Source: Ramazzottius varieornatus (Eukaryota; Tardigrada; Eutardigrada; Parachela; Ramazzottiidae). Taken from it: a stretch of 64,000 nucleotides of DNA. The position numbers and the translations under genes are program-made. The DNA is taken from NCBI GenBank assembly GCA_001949185.1, contig BDGG01000001.1:8279067-8343066 (forward strand), written 5' to 3'. This document shows positions 1 to 12,700 of the stretch, one piece after another. Position 1 is the stretch's first letter, and each line of letters begins with the position of its first letter. Under the pieces are notes generated by a model, which did not search any database, was not told where the DNA came from, and saw only the letters and a list, made by a program, of their open reading frames with translations.

Positions 1-153
1 NNNNNNNNNNNNNNNNNNNNNNNNNNNNNNNNNNNNNNNNNNNNNNNNNNNNNNNNNNNNNNNNNNNNNNNNNNNNNNNNNNNNNNNNNNNNNNNNNNNN
101 NNNNNNNNNNNNNNNNNNNNNNNNNNNNNNNNNNNNNNNNNNNNNNNNNNNNN
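1..153. other. assembly gap (N run)
   Basis: All bases are N. The first gene runs into this gap, so its 3' end is missing. Confidence 0.99.
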
Positions 154-1095
154 AGTTCAAATCGTCGTGCCTTTTCAGCGTCTTCCATCCGCAGCTTGTC
201 CCTGTCAAATTCCAGCAGTTCTCTTCGGACACTCCGTTCAGCAGCGTTGTCCAGCATCGTTTCGCGATGCATCTTCAGCTTGATTTCTAGTTCCTTCACT
301 TGCTGCGCTTTCTTAAGTTCCAAGTATTCGTCGACAGGTTCCGTTTTACGTTTCTTGTACGGCGCAACTAGATGTAACTTCTTTGGGCTTGGTTTCTTTC
401 TCACTGGTGAGCCACCGTCCTGTTCATCCGCTGTGTCCGACTCTAAACGCAGAAACAAAATTTGAAAAGTATGGTACTTTGTGAGTAGAAATCGAGGGAC
501 TCATATGCTGAGCATACTGTGAACTGGGGTGATTACTATATTGTATAACACATGATGAATCAAAGCTCAAACCAATCAATCAACATATACCGTTAATCAA
601 GACAGTGCGCTTTCTGATGGTGGCCAAGGCATCTTTCTGAATGGTCTGTACCAGCACTTTGCTTTGCTCTTCCTTCTCCTTCTCAGCGCTGGCATTGTTC
701 GTAGTAAAGTCTTCTTGTTCGATAAGGCTGTTCAGTAAGGTGTCTACTTCAGACAGGACAAGCGATCCGACTCCTGTAACTTTCTTTTCCGAATCGATAC
801 GACGAGCTTTCATCAACACCTTGACTCTTTCCCTGCAACGGCGATCGTCGAAGGTTTCACCTTTGAAGTGGTCAGTCATCTCCACGGCTATCAAGCATCA
901 GCTTTCCTTACGCTTGTTTAGGCTGTGACGGAATGGATTTTCTTTACTGGTAACACGCAAGAGCTGCGTATCCATACGCGACTGATAATCCACTGCAGTC
1001 TTCGCGGAAGTTTCTTTCTCCATCCTCTCGGCTTCTTTGTCGGCAGCAGATTTCTTCGGTGGTCGACCACGCTTCTTCTTTGTCGACTCCGCCAT
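154..1095 (-). CDS. AT-hook, coiled-coil protein, 3' partial (unrecognised)
   Basis: I do not recognise the family. Three exons join in frame on the minus strand: 1095-912, 887-591 and 442 into the gap. The start is the first ATG after an upstream stop. The N-terminus carries a basic AT-hook-like motif (KKKRGRPPKK, residues 6-15), suggesting DNA binding and nuclear location. The middle has a KARRIDSEKKVTGVGS stretch, loosely like the basic/GxG region seen in Myb/SANT- or zeste-like proteins of aquatic invertebrates, but no Myb helix set is visible. The third exon is highly charged (PYKKRKTEPVDEYLELKK onward) and predicts a long coiled coil. No stop or frameshift is seen. DNA-binding function is inferred from the AT-hook only. 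Confidence 0.55.
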
Positions 1096-4000
1096 GCTCC
1101 ACCTAGATGTGTGAGTGAGAAGACACGGAACAACAAGATTCAAAACCAGTTATCTTCAGAAAAGACTGAAATGAAATTGAGCATAAAAAATAGTGGTACT
1201 GGCAAAGAGTTTGCAGGCAGTAATAAGGCCACCAAGTTAAAAAAGTGTAGGCAAGCAAGCACTTTTGATTGCTTGCTTGATCGTTCTGACGGTCCGACGC
1301 TAACCGGGCACAATTCACGGTTGTCTACGGCTGCTGCCAGCAAAAGCAATTATTCACGGGTATTAGTGCTCATTACAAATCGACGGAGAATTTCCTTCGT
1401 GATTCACGAACGAAACCCCCATTCGTTTCGTGAATAGCGACATGAATTACAAATTCAAAATGTTTAAACATTTTTAATAGCAATCGTTTCGTTTGAAGCT
1501 TCGTTTGTTTGACCCGTCTCGTGAATTTTGCAAGGTCTCTAATATCCTCGAGTAATCCTTCAGCTGGCAGATGCCGTAGAGGAACGTAATTCGTGCCCGG
1601 CTAGCGTGGGGCTTCCGTTCCGGACAATCAAACGATCAAAATGCATTTTGGCCAGCTTTTCTTTAACTTGGTGGGCTAATTACTGCCAAGCAGTTCACCA
1701 TGGCGGACTTGAATTCCTTTCACCCGTCGTTTCGCGCAGAGTGGTGCTAGCTTTGCAACTTCTGAAAGATTCTAACGAACGCTTTCCGAAACAATAATTT
1801 TTAAAATCCATTAGTGCTTGTTTTTTAAATTCTTCTATTAGTTTTGCAATTCCCCTATTCAGGCGCACGGACGCGAGTGCTCATGCGATGTATGTACTGT
1901 ATTCAGGGTCTCAGTATGACTTGGCCGATTTTTGGGGGGTAACTTTGAAGTTTCTTTCTGTGTTCGTCCTGGGACTTTTCGATTAGTTTCGAAAAAGTAT
2001 TCTGAGCAATGTATAGACTCTTTGTGTTTCTTTCGTATACAAGCGGATTTCTTACGATTAGACTGGGAGGAGACAGCTGGAGCGAAAGAAGTCGAGAAAA
2101 GTCTTTGCTTACCTCCTCTTCTCTGTGATGTTTTGTGGTTGAAAGTAATCTGGCACGAGAAATAATTTAGTTCTTCAGATGCTCAAAGCCAGTATCATCC
2201 AATCGAGGCTCAAAACCTTCTAACTGCAACTCGTACAGTTTCTAAAAAACAAATTTTTAAAAATGCTCCCGAAAAAACCGACCAGAGCGTTGCGCCACTT
2301 CAGTGAGGGTAATTATTTTTAATTCTTCTGCTTCCGAACTTATTCAAAGTCTTCGGCGGTAGTGTCAGAAAGTACCTCAAACTCCTAGATATCCATATGC
2401 GGAAACGAGTCTGGATCGTAGTCTCCGTGAGTTTAGGGGAACCCGCCTTTCATGTGCAGGTTTCGTCTTACTTTTCGACTGGATATACCGGACTCTTTTG
2501 CAAAAGCTCTAACCGGGCTTTTGAGAGGATTGAGTATGGTGCTCTGTCTGCCATATTTGGTAGACTTTTGAAGGCTCAGGCGTGGACAATAAAAATAGTT
2601 TCATTTTGAACCAAAATGTTTTCGAAACTATAGCGTCGACATAGCTATTTTTCTGAACTGCAGCCGCGACAGATTCAATTATCCACGAGCAGATCTAGAG
2701 AACAGAACCTTGTACTGTAGTGCAGAAAAGGAAGCGAAGAGGTAACTTAATTCACTTCGGAGAAAAATTTAAAAAATTTACAAAACATTAAAAAAAAGTT
2801 TTAAAATTAGACGTGAAGAAACGGACAAGTCATACTGAAACCCCTCATATTTGATTGTCTTGCCCTTCAGCGAGATGCGGTCATGTAACGCACTACCTTA
2901 CAGGTGATGGGAGGAGGCACGCGCACTAATCTTAGGCTTGTGAACCAATCAGAGACTCTGGAGATCTCTGGTGCGGCACAGCATTATGGCTGTATTCGAA
3001 TTTCCAAACTTTTACGAGGATCTGAGACTTGAAGTTCGGCTTCGAGGATCAAGTTTGATTGACTACTCAGCTGCGCCGTTTGGTGATCAGTGGTTCTTGA
3101 TATACCACGTGTTAGGAGTGCCGGCGGCAACACTTTCCTACACGTACGCTGATGAGGTATGGGCCAACAAAAATTTTAGGGCAGGCCTGTTCGCTACGGC
3201 GGCACGGGTAGATGCTTTTGCTGCGAATAACATTTCTTGCTTTGTTGGGTTCCATGTTTGGACCGTTAGGGCCGTAGACTTTATTGTTTGATAGATAAAG
3301 AAGGTGCGCATTTGGGAAGCGTCAAATACCCACTTCTGGGAAAATTTCCCTGTCTCGCTGGAAAAGGTCCAATGCCTCGAGCAGGTAATAATCTGTTATC
3401 AGGAGGATCCTACTATAAGAAGCCTGAATGGGAAATTCCAGTTCCTGCTCCTGCAATTTTGCGGAAGTGTTTTGTTCAGAGTGCATTCCGGAGCAGACAT
3501 GCCACAGTAGTGAGTCCCCTCCGTCAATTAATTTCGTTTGTTCAACGGGAAGGTTTCCATAAATAATGCCTGTTCCAAAGAGGACTAGAATAACGTTATC
3601 GCTTTGTTAGCTGAAAGAGACTTATAGCGGTCAGGCGTGTGAGGTGGCCATCAAAATACAACCATGATTCTCTTTCAGTGACGCTCACTGTTCGAACTTT
3701 TCTGTCGTGGTTTGCCTCTGACAAAACATACCATCTCTCGCTCAGAAATCTTCCATAGAGTGTCGGTGTTGTCCCGGATAGCAGTGCGGTCTGCTATCGG
3801 CTCGCTCTTGTTTGCAATCCGGAAAGGGAAAAAGGACAAAACGCTGCGTTATTTTCGGGGTGCGCGAACTAAGTGGGGCACTAAATTCTCACGTGTTTTC
3901 GCCCTCCTCATCTTATCTAAATTAACTATGAGACTTTAGGGAGGCCCAACTTAGTCCTGTAAGAATTACACCAAAGTGTGGGAAGAATCGGGTATGATAT

Positions 4001-4940
4001 GATCGGTGAGCACGTTGTCGTCCACTTTCGATTTCAGTCTTCCGTAAGGGTAGCTTTTGAATGGAAAATCCCAAGAACGAAACCGATCGACCCGATAACC
4101 CAGGGTAAAACTGTTAGGTGTTTCATCATTCATCATTCATCTAACACTGATCTGATTTTGTCGGCGGTGCGAGATGCGTTCTGCCTCGATAAACTTCAAA
4201 CACCAAAATCCTCGAAATTTCACTTATGCATGACTCCCGTCGAAATAATTCCTGGCACACTTCAGAGCTGATAAACCGCAGTAATAGTACTCGGACCAGG
4301 TACGCGAAAACAAACAAGAGAAGTACTTTAAAGTGCCAATGATGCGGGACAGGTTTGGGCCCGGGTGCGTGTAAAAAGACCGCGCGGATGGTGGGTGAAA
4401 TATCTGGTCAACGTGTGTATCGATCAGCTGATCGCTATGACATTTGCGCATTTAAAAGTAAGACCTCAAGAGAACCATCACTTTGCTTTCACCTTTTAGG
4501 ATCACAAACGCTGGACACCGCAGGAAAATATCCCCTCGATGGAACTCGTGAATCCAGCCAAGACCACGGACATACGCGACCTTCCCATAAAACTTTCCTC
4601 ACCAGCACCTCTTTACTGTAATCTGAGGATAACGATTCAAGGCAGCGGCGGGGCAGGATTATCCTCCGAAGTCCAAATTTGGGCGTGAGGGGGGACGCAA
4701 TAGACGCTGGCTATTCGGACCGAAAAGGGGAGCGGGGGCAAAAAAGCCTACTGTTATTTTGCCCGGAGGAGCGAAACAGCCGGACACCATTTTGCCAAGA
4801 GTGGGAAAAATAGCCATTCCGAATAAATATCCACACTACGCGTGCGCATCTTCTTGCAGTTGGCATGCTCTGCTCATAGTGCGCCCACGTCGCTCCGTCC
4901 CCCGTTTCGAAAAAGATTGTGAGAGACCGTGGAACCAAAG
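1096..4940. other. gene-poor stretch, no recognisable gene
   Basis: No conserved protein was recognised in six frames. One open stretch at 2985-3165 (+) begins with ATG and ends at a plausible donor (GAG|GTATGG), but I cannot match its 60 residues to a family and no convincing next exon follows. Bases 2823-2850 resemble the 30-bp terminal repeat of the element at 62924-63847, so at least part is old transposon sequence. Confidence 0.5.
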
Positions 4941-4949
4941 TGGGGCTGC

Positions 4950-5450
4950 CTTTTCGTACAGCCACATCCTGGAATGCGAGAAAGCCTTCGACCGTGCCGA
5001 CCATCGAAGGAGCCTTGAAGGAATCGGAACTGATGGATCGCTCATCGCCCTCATCAGCAGTTACCTGACCGACAGAAAGCAAATCGCGTTGGTGCATGGT
5101 GTCCCTTCGGAGGAAGTGACAGTCACAAGGGGAGTGCCTCTGGTTCGATCCTTGGACCTCTGTTGGACAACCCCTTGGGGAACTCAGCCGAGGCCGTCGT
5201 TGGATCGTCGAGGACAGGGCTGAAGTTCTCCGCAGACGATAGCGCAATGTACCGTATCATTCGCGGTCAGAAAGATGAGGTTGAGCTACAGCAAGACCTG
5301 ACAGCTTGGTGAGCTGGGCTGTCGACTGGAAGGTGAGATTCAACCCTTCAAAGTCTGTCCACCTTTGGTTCTCCGCACGAAAAAAAGCTCTCCCGCGCCA
5401 CCGTACCTGCTGGGTGACTCGGTTGTTCCGCAGAAAGCGGGGCGTCAGCC
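4950..5450 (+). mobile_element. LINE (non-LTR) reverse transcriptase remnant
   Basis: Forward-strand reading shows pieces of a non-LTR retrotransposon reverse transcriptase. These include an EKAFDRADHRR segment, an ISSYLTDRKQ segment, a VPSEEVTVTRGVP segment and, after a frame change, the FSADDSAMY catalytic-box region followed by DEVELQQDL. The frame shifts between blocks and stops interrupt it, so it is dead. The 5' end and 3' tail were not found, and no target duplication is visible. The call is secure as a reverse transcriptase remnant; the clade is not determined. Confidence 0.75.
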
Positions 5451-5459
5451 CCCTCCGGA

Positions 5460-6755
5460 CAGATATATCTTGACCGACGCTTTCAAGTGCTGCAGATCTT
5501 TCCCAGTTACTGGTCGGAAAGTACTTGGTCGCGAGATGTTCGGCGACCAGATTTGGGTTAGAACCGACGGTGCGTCGTTCACCGGACAAACCTGGTCTTC
5601 AGACAGGGCGGAAACGTCCTTCCCCACCACTTTCACCTGGCACTCGCCTCGGTCATGGCATAAATTCCAGTAGGCATCTTAATTCTCCTCGGAAGGCAAA
5701 GTTGAGCTTGAAGAGCCGAACGTGTAGCGTACAGTGATGCAGAACCCTTCGGAAACCCGCTCGACAGACCATGGGATGACGAAAGACATGCGGAATGGAC
5801 GATGGTCGAAAAGCATGCTTTACAATAATTCCAGAACGCCTTCAAAAAAGGCAGCACTACAGTAATGCTAGCTGTTCCCCGCCTCGACGTGTAGATAAGT
5901 GATTTGATGGTACCATAAGGCATTCTTGGAAGCAAGTTTATACCTATCCAATAGATCGGCGAACTCATGCCGTAAACAAAGCCACCAGTTTCTTTGCCAG
6001 GGCCACAATACGTTCATTTGGCATGGCGTACCTCCACCATCGTCATATCTGCTGCAGTTCCACTTACGGTCCATCGCGAAGGCAGCTTGTCTCCAAAACG
6101 GCGCTGATTCCCTGGATGGTGCAGCATGCCAGCGCGAACATACTCTGTAAAGAGAAGACTAGTAGAAGACCAGCAGATAGTACAGTATATGGACGCCTCA
6201 CAGTATCGATAAATTTTCAATGTCCTAGTTTCAGTATCAGCTTTTACCATGGAAGATGCCGGCTAAACACGCGACTGGTATGGGCGAAGACTGGTAAGAT
6301 CATAGGACTCTTGCGCCTCAAACTCCCTAACGTCTTGTTTGTCTATTCTAACATATCTCGGTATCACCAGCGCTCCCGGAAGTGCCACGTTGTTGCTACA
6401 GAGGAAGTACAAAACAGCGAACGAACAGTATCAACGCTTCATGTTGTTCGGAGATCGACAAGCTCTGTACGAGTAGTAAAACCTCAAAGCCTAGGAGATA
6501 AGCAAAAGGAAGAAGCCCATATCGAACGCAACACCACAAATGGAGACCACCAGTAAAGAAAGCGCTGCAACGAAAGAGCTACCCCATCTAAACTAATAAC
6601 AAAAAAGCGACAAAGGAATATGCAAAGGTGTGGCATTCAACTCAACCTAAAAATGTCCAAGGTATGGCTTCTTCTCCAGACGGCTCTTCCCACTGAAAAG
6701 CAAAGAAAAACCACACCATGGATAAGGTTCCTACGTAGATTCAAGCAGGGTGTTC
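5460..6755. other. intergenic stretch 3' of RAD50
   Basis: No conserved coding signal was seen. Part may be further decayed LINE sequence adjoining 4950-5450. The 3' UTR of RAD50 must lie in its upper end. Confidence 0.4.
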
Positions 6756-9700
6756 TTACTCATTGTCTTTGTAAATCTTGTAGTAGAAGTCGACAAGTGG
6801 CCCAGTGTTGGCCGTATTGAGGATATTGAGGAAGTCGGCGTCGTGGGTGATGATGATCAGTTGGAACCTGTGACGTTGTTGTTCGTACTGCCGAGTTCGG
6901 ATAAGCCTACGAAAAACAAACATATATTTCAGCTTACATAACAGCCAGCTGTTTTTGAACTAAGAGGGTCTCCAATGCGACTGACATACCGAGAAAGTGA
7001 CTTCGCCAAGTGCTCGATGTTCTCGCGGTCCAGGTTTGTCGTCGGTTCGTCCAAAGCCAAAATGCCGCAGTTCAGAGCAAAAGCTTCAGCCAAAGCTAGC
7101 CGAATGATCAAGCAAGCCAACACCTGTCAACCAAGAATCCGAGATGAAAGGGAAGCTCGGCAGACGCATTCGACAGGATACTTTCTCCAAGTGGCGCACG
7201 CCTTTAGCCAACATCACCAAGAGCATGCGCCACTTGGGAGAACAATCAAACTCGACAGACTCGTCTTTCCAAGTGGCGCACGCTGTCAGTCAACGAAACA
7301 GAAAATGTGCGCCACCTGGGAGGACAATATTGTCGAGTTCGTTTGCCTAATTCTCAAATGGCTGGAAAAAATCCGATCAAGAGGGCCTTTATTTTATAAA
7401 GTCTGACTGCGATATTTTTCGCTTATGGTTCTGTGAATGTTACCCGTTGACCAGCACTGCAGCGACCTCGCATATCCAACGCTGTATCGCCACTGACCAT
7501 CACAACCTGCAATGAAAAACCAATTTAGTTAGCTTTTAGCGAAAGTAGACTACGGATGAAACGAGCAGTGGACAGGAGCTTACCCGATAGTTGTGGTTGC
7601 GTCGAGACTTCTCGCCTTCGATACCACTTTCGTCCGCGTCCGAGCGAATTTCCACGTAGTCGATATCGTTGCCCTGATAGGTACTCTGCCACAATTCCCT
7701 CAAAATCTTGTTGATTTCCTCTACAAAACAACCCCTCAAGTATAAACTTACTAATGTTGTTTTCAGCAAACCATAAAAAAAACTCACCCATTTTGACAGA
7801 GTGGAACTTCATAACAGCAAAGTCCAACGCCTTGTAAAACTTTTCCACGTCCTTCATCGCCAAATCTAGAACCTGCCCAACCAAAAAGACTTTAGTTTCA
7901 TTCACCAACTATTTCACACTTCGATGTTTCTTTCTAACGGATTTGAGACCTAGCATACAGATTCGACCAGTTCATTTTTCTTCTGTGGCGCACAGCCCCA
8001 GCCAATAACACTAAGAACATGCGCCACTTCGACAAGCAACCAGACTCGAAACGATAATTTTTTTCCAGGTGGCGTAAGTTAGCCGAAAACGTGCGCCACT
8101 CGGGAAAACTGACAAGATCGTCTACCCAAGTGGCGCACGCATTCAGCCGATAACTGTGGTAACGTGCGCCACTTGGGAGACCGACCTGGTCGAATTTGTT
8201 CACTGGGCCGCAATTTGCCTCTTAGATAACTCACCTTGCATTTCTGGACAGCTTCGGAATGATACTTATCGGCATTCTTGTAGTAGTCCACTTCGAGCTC
8301 CTTCTGGCGCGACTTCATGGTCCGATCCAACTCTGTGAACCTTCCTTGCGACTTGTACAACTAAATCGGAACACAAGAAGGCCATTAGTACACAAGTCAA
8401 CAACTTTCTTAGCTTCAAGAGAGTGCGCAAAGGGATGGAAGTAGGCGTGCCACGTCTCAGTTCTCCAGTACCTCTTCGTTGCACTTGGTAAGACTGTCGA
8501 AAAGAGCCTTGCACTCCTCCTTCAGCTCGGGGATCTTGAACGTCTCAATGTGCTTGGTCAGTTCGTCAGATGTATGCTGATGCTTGGACAAATCGTCCCT
8601 TCGCTCGCGGAGTGTCAAGTTATCTTGCAGCGTCTGATCTCTCGTCTGTGAAAATCCCAACACAAAAATATATCACGTATCAATCTTCATCGATTCGACA
8701 AGATCGTTTCTTCCAGTTGGCGCACACTCCTAGCGAATAAAACCAAAAACGTGCGCCACTTGAGGGAAAAATCTTGTCGAGTTTGTCTACCGGGATCTAA
8801 ACACAGAAACAATTCAAGAAGCAAAAACTGTTTGGATTTTAGTGCATGACCTCACTTTCGGGAAGACTTACCGCCACGTTGTCGAGTTCTTTTTCCGTCT
8901 TGTGCAGTTCCTCTTTCAGCGCCACTTGATCAGCTTCCTTGGCGGCAATGTCCGCCTTGATCGTTTCGGCATCTTCCTGGGCTGTCTTTAACTTGCTGGC
9001 AATATCCTTCCTTTCGTACCTGAAGACAGCAAAAGCACTATTAGATATTACAATTTTCAGGAAGACGTTCGAAGCTTGCACTCACTCTTTCTCTCTAGCT
9101 GCGAACTTGGTCAAATCCTTCTGGCCGTCCTTCGAGGTCGACACCTTGTGCTCATACTCCTTCAGATTCTCCGCAATGCGAGCTTGTACCATTCCACGAT
9201 GCGTCGTGAACGTCTCGATGGACGTCTATTGAAAGAACATTCCACGAAGATGAACAGAAATAACATACGACAGAAGGTATACTGCATACAGCGTACCACA
9301 GTGCACCCATCATCGCGCTGTATGCAGGCGGATGATTCATAAAAAAAACACCACATGCATACAGGCACCGCAGTAAGTCTCATCAGAAGCTGTATGCAGG
9401 TGGGTGATTTCTGCACCGATTCTTACCTTCAACGGCTCGACTTTTGTCGTGTTATCAGCCACTTCCTTCTCGGCGTTCTTGATCTCAGACGTCAGCTCGG
9501 TGATCTGGTGTTCCATCTTGAGGCGTTCTTGGAGCTTTTCGGAGATCTTGAGCTTCTGATCGCGGAAAGTGTTCAGCTCGTTCTTCAGCTTGTTCATCTT
9601 GTCCTCGTGCTTCGACAGAGTACTCCTGTCTTTCTCCAACGCTTCCTCAATCTTCTCGATCTCGGCCTCCATAGCTTCCTTCTCGGCTTTAATCACTTCT

Positions 9701-12700
9701 AACGTCCTCGGATCTAATAAGCGAACCAGATATCCAGGTTTAAGATACCATCAGCAAAGAAACTCAACAAGATCGTTTTCACAAGTGGCGCACACTGCCA
9801 GCCGACAGCACCGAAAGATTGCGCCACTTGGGAAAAACTAACTTGGTTGTTTTCCAAAGTAGCGCACGCTCTCGGTTCACAACACTAAACATGTTCGTCA
9901 AGAAATATTCCTCGAGAGATATTCGAATATGGTGTTATTTTAGAATTTTGAATTCCTTTACCGGCTGATTTGTCGAGTTTGTTCGTCAGGTTGGTCATTT
10001 CCTTCTCGTTCTTTCTCAGGTCGTTCAAGAGACTGTCCAGCTTCATGGCGTCGGGTTGCGACGAAGCGCAGACCTGTTGCAAACGTCCCGAGACTTCAGC
10101 AGTGGTCTCCAAGTCTTCCTTCTCTTTCCTCAAAGCGCTAGCCTCTTCGACAACTTTCTTCAGCTTGGCCTTCAGTTCTGCGTCCGTCTTCCTGAGACTG
10201 TCCAGCTTCTTGGCTTCAGGCATGAACGCCACAATCTTGTCGCGCTTCTCATTACGGAGGGCGATCTTGGCTTGAAGCGTGCTAATCAGTGTGGGAACTT
10301 CCTTCAGTGTATTCTCAAGCTGGAAAAAACGAACAACATTCCAATCTCGTTCCCAAAATGGTTGATGAACGATCGCCTGTCATGTGAGAGATTCTCGAGC
10401 GGTAAACCTCCTTTGTCAGGAAAGCCGCATACACCGTGCGATACATTCAATACGATACGCACGAGCATAGGTGCATGTCGCACCTAATGCGCCACATTGT
10501 GTGCACCTACCCGAAAACCGATCTGCATACATGCGCACCATGGCATTCGTACAACTGAATGTATGCAGGTATGTGATATTTAATGGAATAACAATTTTCA
10601 GCTTCGCTGTTTCAGTTTGAGTTGTAGAGGATCGTTCTTACCTCTTCGGCCAGTTCGGTGGCTTCCGCAGGTTCAGCAAAGCCTCGATGGCAAGTAGGGC
10701 AGCACGGTTTCTCGACATCTTTCTTGAGCAAGATCTCTCGGTAGCCCTTCAAGACGTGCGTCTTGCCCTGCCACTCGGCCAGTTCCTTCTGCGACTGCTG
10801 AATCTCATCGTCCAGCTTGCTCAGCGACTGATGAATGTCCACTCCGCTTGCGCTGGTCAGTTTTTCCAACTCTTCCTCGATGGTTTTGATTTTGGACTCG
10901 GTCTTCTCGATGTCCTTCTTCAAGCTAGCGCGATCTTGGTCTTTGAGGGCAATCTTCGTCTCCGTCTTCGCCACAGCCTTCTTGGCTTCTTCCGCTGCCT
11001 TTGTCGAGTCTTTCGTCTCACGGTCCACTCGAGCTTTCAGTTCCTCGTTCGTAACATTATCTGGAAATCAACCAACTTTAACTTTCAACCATCTGCATAC
11101 CCCAAGTCCGCTGCCAATCATTATTGTTGTTTATGCAAGTGCGTGCAGAACGAAATGGCGACCACCTTACCGCCTATTCTGTCGAGGAAAGGTTGAAGTT
11201 TGCTTCGCTGCTTGTCCACCATTTCCTTCTTTTCAGCCTTCTGCTTCTCTAGCACTTCAATCTTGGTAAAGAGTTCTTGCTGGCTTTCCTTCTTCTTGAC
11301 GATGTCTTTCAGGTTCTTCATCTGCTCGTTGACGGCCTTCTTTCGGTCGGTCTGAGCGCTAATCTTTGTCTTCAACTCTTCGGTGTTGACCTCGCCCTTG
11401 GTCTGCTCGATCGTAGCCTCATGCGTCGCGATCTTGCCTTTGAAAAGTCAGAAGGCATGGTTAAATATCGAAACGCAAAAGAACGCCACCATCTCATAAA
11501 CCTGCATACAACAAGTGCCGAGAAATTCGAGCATGCAGGTGCATGACAGACACAAGCATTTTGCGTATTCTTACCTTCGAGGACGGTCAGCTTGCTGGTC
11601 TGGGCCTCCATGTCTTCCAGTTCCGCCTGGATTTCCTCTTTCTTCTGCTTCTTAGCACGGATATCTTTGTTGGTCTTGAGGATAGCCCTTTGCAGGTTTT
11701 CCAGCTCCTGTTTCTTGGACATGATGTTTTGAGTGATGGCTTCAACCTCCTCGTCGCCAGCTGCTTTCTGTTTCCTCAGCTCTTCTTCCGCTTGAGCCAC
11801 GATCTCAGCGAAATCTTTACCGAAAGACTCAACTTCACCTGGCAAGTACTCCGGCGTATCCATATACACTACAAGAATATCAATTCACTTAGACCTGACA
11901 TCCAGCACAACTCGCGCACACCTCCGAACACACAGCATCGGTTATGCGCAAGTTGACCAGTACTCGGCTATTCGTGACCACTCGCGCACAGTCCCGCGTA
12001 TTGTGTAAAACAGTATGCGCAACCTCGTCCGAAATATCCATTTCCAGGAGAAATTTAACAAAAACGAGGTGGTATATTTTTACACTGAACGTTTCTTAGT
12101 CCGAAAGGGAGCTTACTTTTCATGCCAAAGGTCGTGGCCAGCTGCTTCATCAACGCGTCTCGTTCCTTTCCCATCTTCTCGTGCTGATCAGCGAGAGCCG
12201 AATACTGCCCGATCTCCGTGCTGGTAACCGAAGCTTTCTTCCGGAGCTCAATTAGTTTCTTGTCCAACTCGGTCGATCGCTTCTTTCCCTACCGAACCAA
12301 ACCGTGAACACTCACACCACGTACAGAGAACTATTTCTGATTCCGAACAGAGCTTACTCGCTCAAGCGTCTTCTTCTGTTCGCCCACGACGTCCTTCGAG
12401 CTCTTGATCTCTTCTCGAAGTTCGTCCGTGGTCTTTTCGTACTCTTGACCAAGACGCTTCTCCAAGTCAGCAATCTTGGCCTTGATGGTCTCCATCTGCA
12501 TCTTCAGCTTGTCTGCAACCACACCAGACCTTCATAATAAACAGCATTTCTTCCTGGTCAATTCCGATGACAAAGTTTGGCTAGGACATACCGGACTGTT
12601 TCTCCAGCTTGGCAGCTTCGTTCAGCTTTCCAGTAACCTCGCTCTGTTTGGATTCCAGCTCCTTCTTCTTATCCTTCAGCTCAGAGAGTGACTTTTCCAG

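Noticed and set aside
7155-8205. Regularly spaced repeats resembling a CRISPR array
   Set aside because: Units are hairpins with unequal spacing inside introns of an animal gene, arms vary, and no cas genes exist; a eukaryotic repeat family explains them.
9337-9702. Leu/Phe-rich forward frames across RAD50
   Set aside because: They are antisense to Lys/Glu-rich coiled-coil exons, which always read as Leu/Phe/Ser-rich on the other strand.
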